The notes under the pieces were generated by a model. That model was not told where the DNA came from and ran no database searches. It saw nothing but the letters and a program-made list of their open reading frames with translations. From Datnioides undecimradiatus (Eukaryota; Chordata; Actinopteri; Lobotiformes; Datnioididae), in contig WARS01000046.1 in assembly GCA_008933995.1 (NCBI GenBank), forward strand, positions 6,558,026-6,622,025: a DNA stretch of 64,000 nt. Direction: 5' to 3'. The translations under genes were made by a program, and so were the position numbers. Shown here piece by piece: positions 60,901-64,000 of the stretch. Numbering within the stretch: the stretch's first letter is position 1; every line of letters begins with the position of its first letter.

Positions 60901-63900
60901 TAGTCTTCGATCAGTTTTGATTTACAGCACTTGGGCAGATAGTGTTACTGTACTGCCAAGTAGTCTGCAGAATGAAGACTGAGTGTGTGTGCTGTAGTGT
61001 TTCACAGTGTCTGGAGCGTGAATGCAAAATCTTAATGTGGAATAATATCCAGGGGTTAATTCAACTCCACCACAGCACTATAGACATTTCCAGGATTGTT
61101 TCAATCATTTTCGACCGCTCTCTCTATCACCATATCATTCACACACATATACACCACATGTACGTGCCTCACGCACACACACCCACATACAGTCTCTCTC
61201 TCTTACAGTAAATGCAGACCAGATGTGGGTTTGTTAGACCTCTTCTTCGAAAGAAAAGCAGCACAGAGAGGAGGACAATCTCTTTATCCTCCATCTACAC
61301 CATCTGTGCCTTTACCTCCAATTTCTTTCTCTCTTTCTTCCTCACACACACACACGCACAAACACTTTACTTCTACCCCCCTGCTCATATATCTCTCTAC
61401 TACTCCACAGGCTTCTTTACAGCATCACTCTGCCTTTGGGACTGAGGCTAAACTCTTCTGAGATTACTGCCTTTATTAAAAAAGATCAGCGTAATCCCCC
61501 GCTTTAATTCTGTTATACCCTCTCTGTGTCTCACTGTGCTCTGGCAGTGAGCTGGGATTGGCCGGTGAGCCAGGCCCACCAGAGGAATAGAGATGACACT
61601 GCAGGAAGTGGAGACAGCTGGGTCTGGTCCGTCTGCCAGTCTCTCCATCTCTCAGATTAGTCAACGCGATAGAGCTTAGTGAGGCTGATTCTTTGTGATT
61701 ATCCTGTAAGTATCACACAGTCATGCTTTCGGTATCAATTCTTTAAGTGCTCACAATCTATGAAGGTCCTAATACAACAATTCTCAATGTTTGGTCCATC
61801 AGCAGCTGACATAATTGAAATATTCATTGAACATACAACTATGAGAGTTTTCACTTTTGCTGTTCTGAATATGATAGACCATTAAATCCGATGTCTTTTC
61901 TGTGCAAATCTCCTCACACATCACATCATCCTTGAAGGATAAAGAAGATGATATTCGCTATTTTTCTTATCCTCAACAACAAAAAGGCCCAACCCAACAA
62001 TGAACAGATCCAAAAAACAGGTTTGTGCAGCCAAAGCCTGATATAGCATATTCCGTAGAGCTCTATTGTGGTCTGAAAGCTATTAAAGACACATCAATCA
62101 GTCAAACTGCTTCACTTGGTGAAATGTTACTACAATGAACATGAACAGTTATTTTTATTGTGAGCTGATACCATTCAGTTGCTGTTAATACACACTAATG
62201 AACCTGCAGCTGAAAACAGTCCCAACAGTCTTCCTGTTTGACCAGTGTTTGCTCTGAACTACACTGCTCAGCTCTTGTAGGTGATTACTGACTCTGTCAG
62301 AAATAATATTATATAGTGAGATTTACATCCTCAGTAGGGTTGAATGACCTGGGGTCTGACTTCTGCGGGCAGAGCAGGAAAGTAGCATTGGGACAAAAAC
62401 ACATTGTTCTTTTTGGTCTTTCCTTCAGATTTGTAGAAAATGGAGAGTAACAGGGTCTATATCACTTACTAGAGCATGGGTGGTGAGAAAAGAGTTGCTT
62501 GGGGGGCTAATTTCAAACAAATGGTGGGCCAAAGAAACATCTTTCACAGAACTGACTTAAGAAAAAGGACAAAAACTACACCAGCTCAAACTTAAACAGC
62601 TAAAATGAATTTTATCTGTAAGTATACATTCTTTTTTACTCCACATATCTTTACCTAATTGATGAACTAATTGCACTTTACAGTAAGTTTCTGCAGTGAA
62701 CAGCCTGTCAGTTCACGAGAGTCTGTTTACATCATGCTTTTTAGCTAAATAAAGAGTACTGTTTCATAGCCACATGCCTGATGTCTGCCTCTGATTAACT
62801 GTTTAATATCACACTCTGATAGTATTTTGACATACTGTTTGAACATAATGCCACCTATGTGGTTTATCAACATGTTTAGCTGTAACATGGTATGTTATAT
62901 TTCTAATTAACTAACTAACTAATTTTTAGCCAGGTAGTATGTCGAATATCGTCAACCAACAGGGAAGACCAAAACTTTATTATTTATCAAGTGAAATATC
63001 TTCTATTTGTCATTGCAGTTTAAACAGTAAGTACAGTACTTTTCAAGCAATGTTTGATAGAAGTAAAACAACAAATTCAAATTCAAATATTAAAAAAAAA
63101 AACTACAGTTAATTTGCTTTTGTCTGCTGATTTGTTTTGATTTTTCCCTGAATTGCATTAGCACACATCTCTGGACCACAACCACTAGAAATCAGAGGGA
63201 GGCTAATTGTGAATCAGCCACCAGCTGTTTCATTAAACCACTCTCTGTTCACTCGTCCATCCCATGTCTCAACCTTTGTTTGGCAAAGAGGTACTGTTGA
63301 GTTTTTACCCAAGCTGTCAAGAAAAGACAACCTGTCAAAGAACATTTCCTTACGTCAAGATGGTCTATGGTGATAAAAATAAATAAATTAAAATCTACAC
63401 GCTGTTGAACTGAAAGCTTTGACCTCTTGGCTGCACAGCTTGGTGGTATTTTTCTGAAGCATGTGGACTCCAGTGAGAGCAATCACAAAAAACGAGCAGC
63501 AGGTCTGACACTCAGCCACTCTGGCACTTTACCAACAGACGAGGCTGACTTGGCAGCACTTCCTCTGTCACCTTATGGTTTTCAAATGGACAGCTCACCT
63601 GCGGCCAGCTCCTCCGTGACATTTGATACACCAGTGGCAATTTGTTTACTCGAGCACTGATTGTGCCGTGCCCTCGCCGATGCTCTGACCACACTGTCAT
63701 CGAGCGTTATGTATTGACTCTGTTTATTCTTAGTGTAAATCCATATACAAGTGTAGAACTCTCCCTCCTCCTTCACAGAGAGGTACATTTCCTCCTCCCA
63801 CCCCCTTCCTACCACTTCTCCCTTCTTCTCACCCACCTTCATTGCTCTGGCAGACAGTCTACTCTTGTTTTATCCAGTCATCTCTTGTTCACCCATCCAT

Positions 63901-64000
63901 CCTCATCTCCCCAAGGGATTATTCATGCTTGGCCTGGCTGCTCACACCTCTCTCACACCAAGCTGAGAGGCACAGATCCGCCAACACATCCAGCTCCATC

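Larger units (their letters stand above)
51708..64000 (+). other. mettl24: mettl24 intron 1 (5' part)
   Basis: This stretch runs from the exon 1 donor to the window end, at least 12.3 kb. I looked for the next expected exon (a W-H-I-D-L-Q-P-W-like start) and did not find it. It contains a SINE remnant (about 53590-53790), a dispersed-repeat copy (about 57600-57735), a TA-rich tract (57858-57900), GA and CA simple repeats, and a homeobox-site-rich block (56520-56890). Confidence 0.5.

Noticed and set aside
1..64000. CRISPR arrays, prokaryotic operons or phage-like modules
   Set aside because: No regularly spaced identical repeats with unique spacers were seen, and the coding content is spliced vertebrate genes.

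Overview
The window is vertebrate nuclear DNA, most likely from a ray-finned (percomorph-type) teleost. It contains spliced genes with GT-AG introns, several of only about 130 bases. It also has many CA/TG microsatellites and remnants of dispersed repeats of types I associate with teleost genomes. No bacterial, viral or CRISPR-type system is present, and I did not find a previously undescribed system.

Three protein-coding genes are supported. (1) ust, uronyl 2-O-sulfotransferase, on the + strand: seven coding exons between 7779 and 29455 make up everything except the first coding exon, which should lie upstream of the window. The 3' UTR probably runs to about 31.1 kb. (2) slc22a16, an organic cation/carnitine transporter of the SLC22 family, on the - strand: a complete eight-exon coding model from 44921 down to 34130, encoding 576 residues in continuous phase. 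(3) mettl24-like, on the + strand: only the first coding exon (51369-51707) is seen. It encodes a type II membrane anchor and a basic, proline-rich stem. The remaining exons should lie beyond 64000.

Layout: 1-7778 is ust intron 1. 7779-29455 holds ust exons and introns. 29456-31100 is the probable ust 3' UTR. 31100-34070 is the gap between the convergent (tail-to-tail) ust and slc22a16. 34070-44921 is slc22a16. 44922-51368 is the gap between the divergent (head-to-head) slc22a16 and mettl24. 51708-64000 is mettl24 intron 1. The genes share no obvious pathway: ust modifies chondroitin/dermatan sulfate in the Golgi, slc22a16 is a plasma-membrane carrier, and mettl24 is a putative methyltransferase.

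Non-coding material includes a probable solo-LTR-like element at 35.74-36.08 kb, a tRNA-derived SINE remnant at 53.6 kb, and three copies of one dispersed repeat family (5.2, 37.3 and 57.6 kb). There is a further interspersed-repeat remnant at 49.2-49.7 kb. I also note several long dinucleotide tracts, two clean perfect inverted repeats, a G-rich cluster, and a few AT-rich, homeobox-site-dense blocks that are candidates for conserved enhancers. All family names come from recognising translated motifs and from memory; no database search was run.
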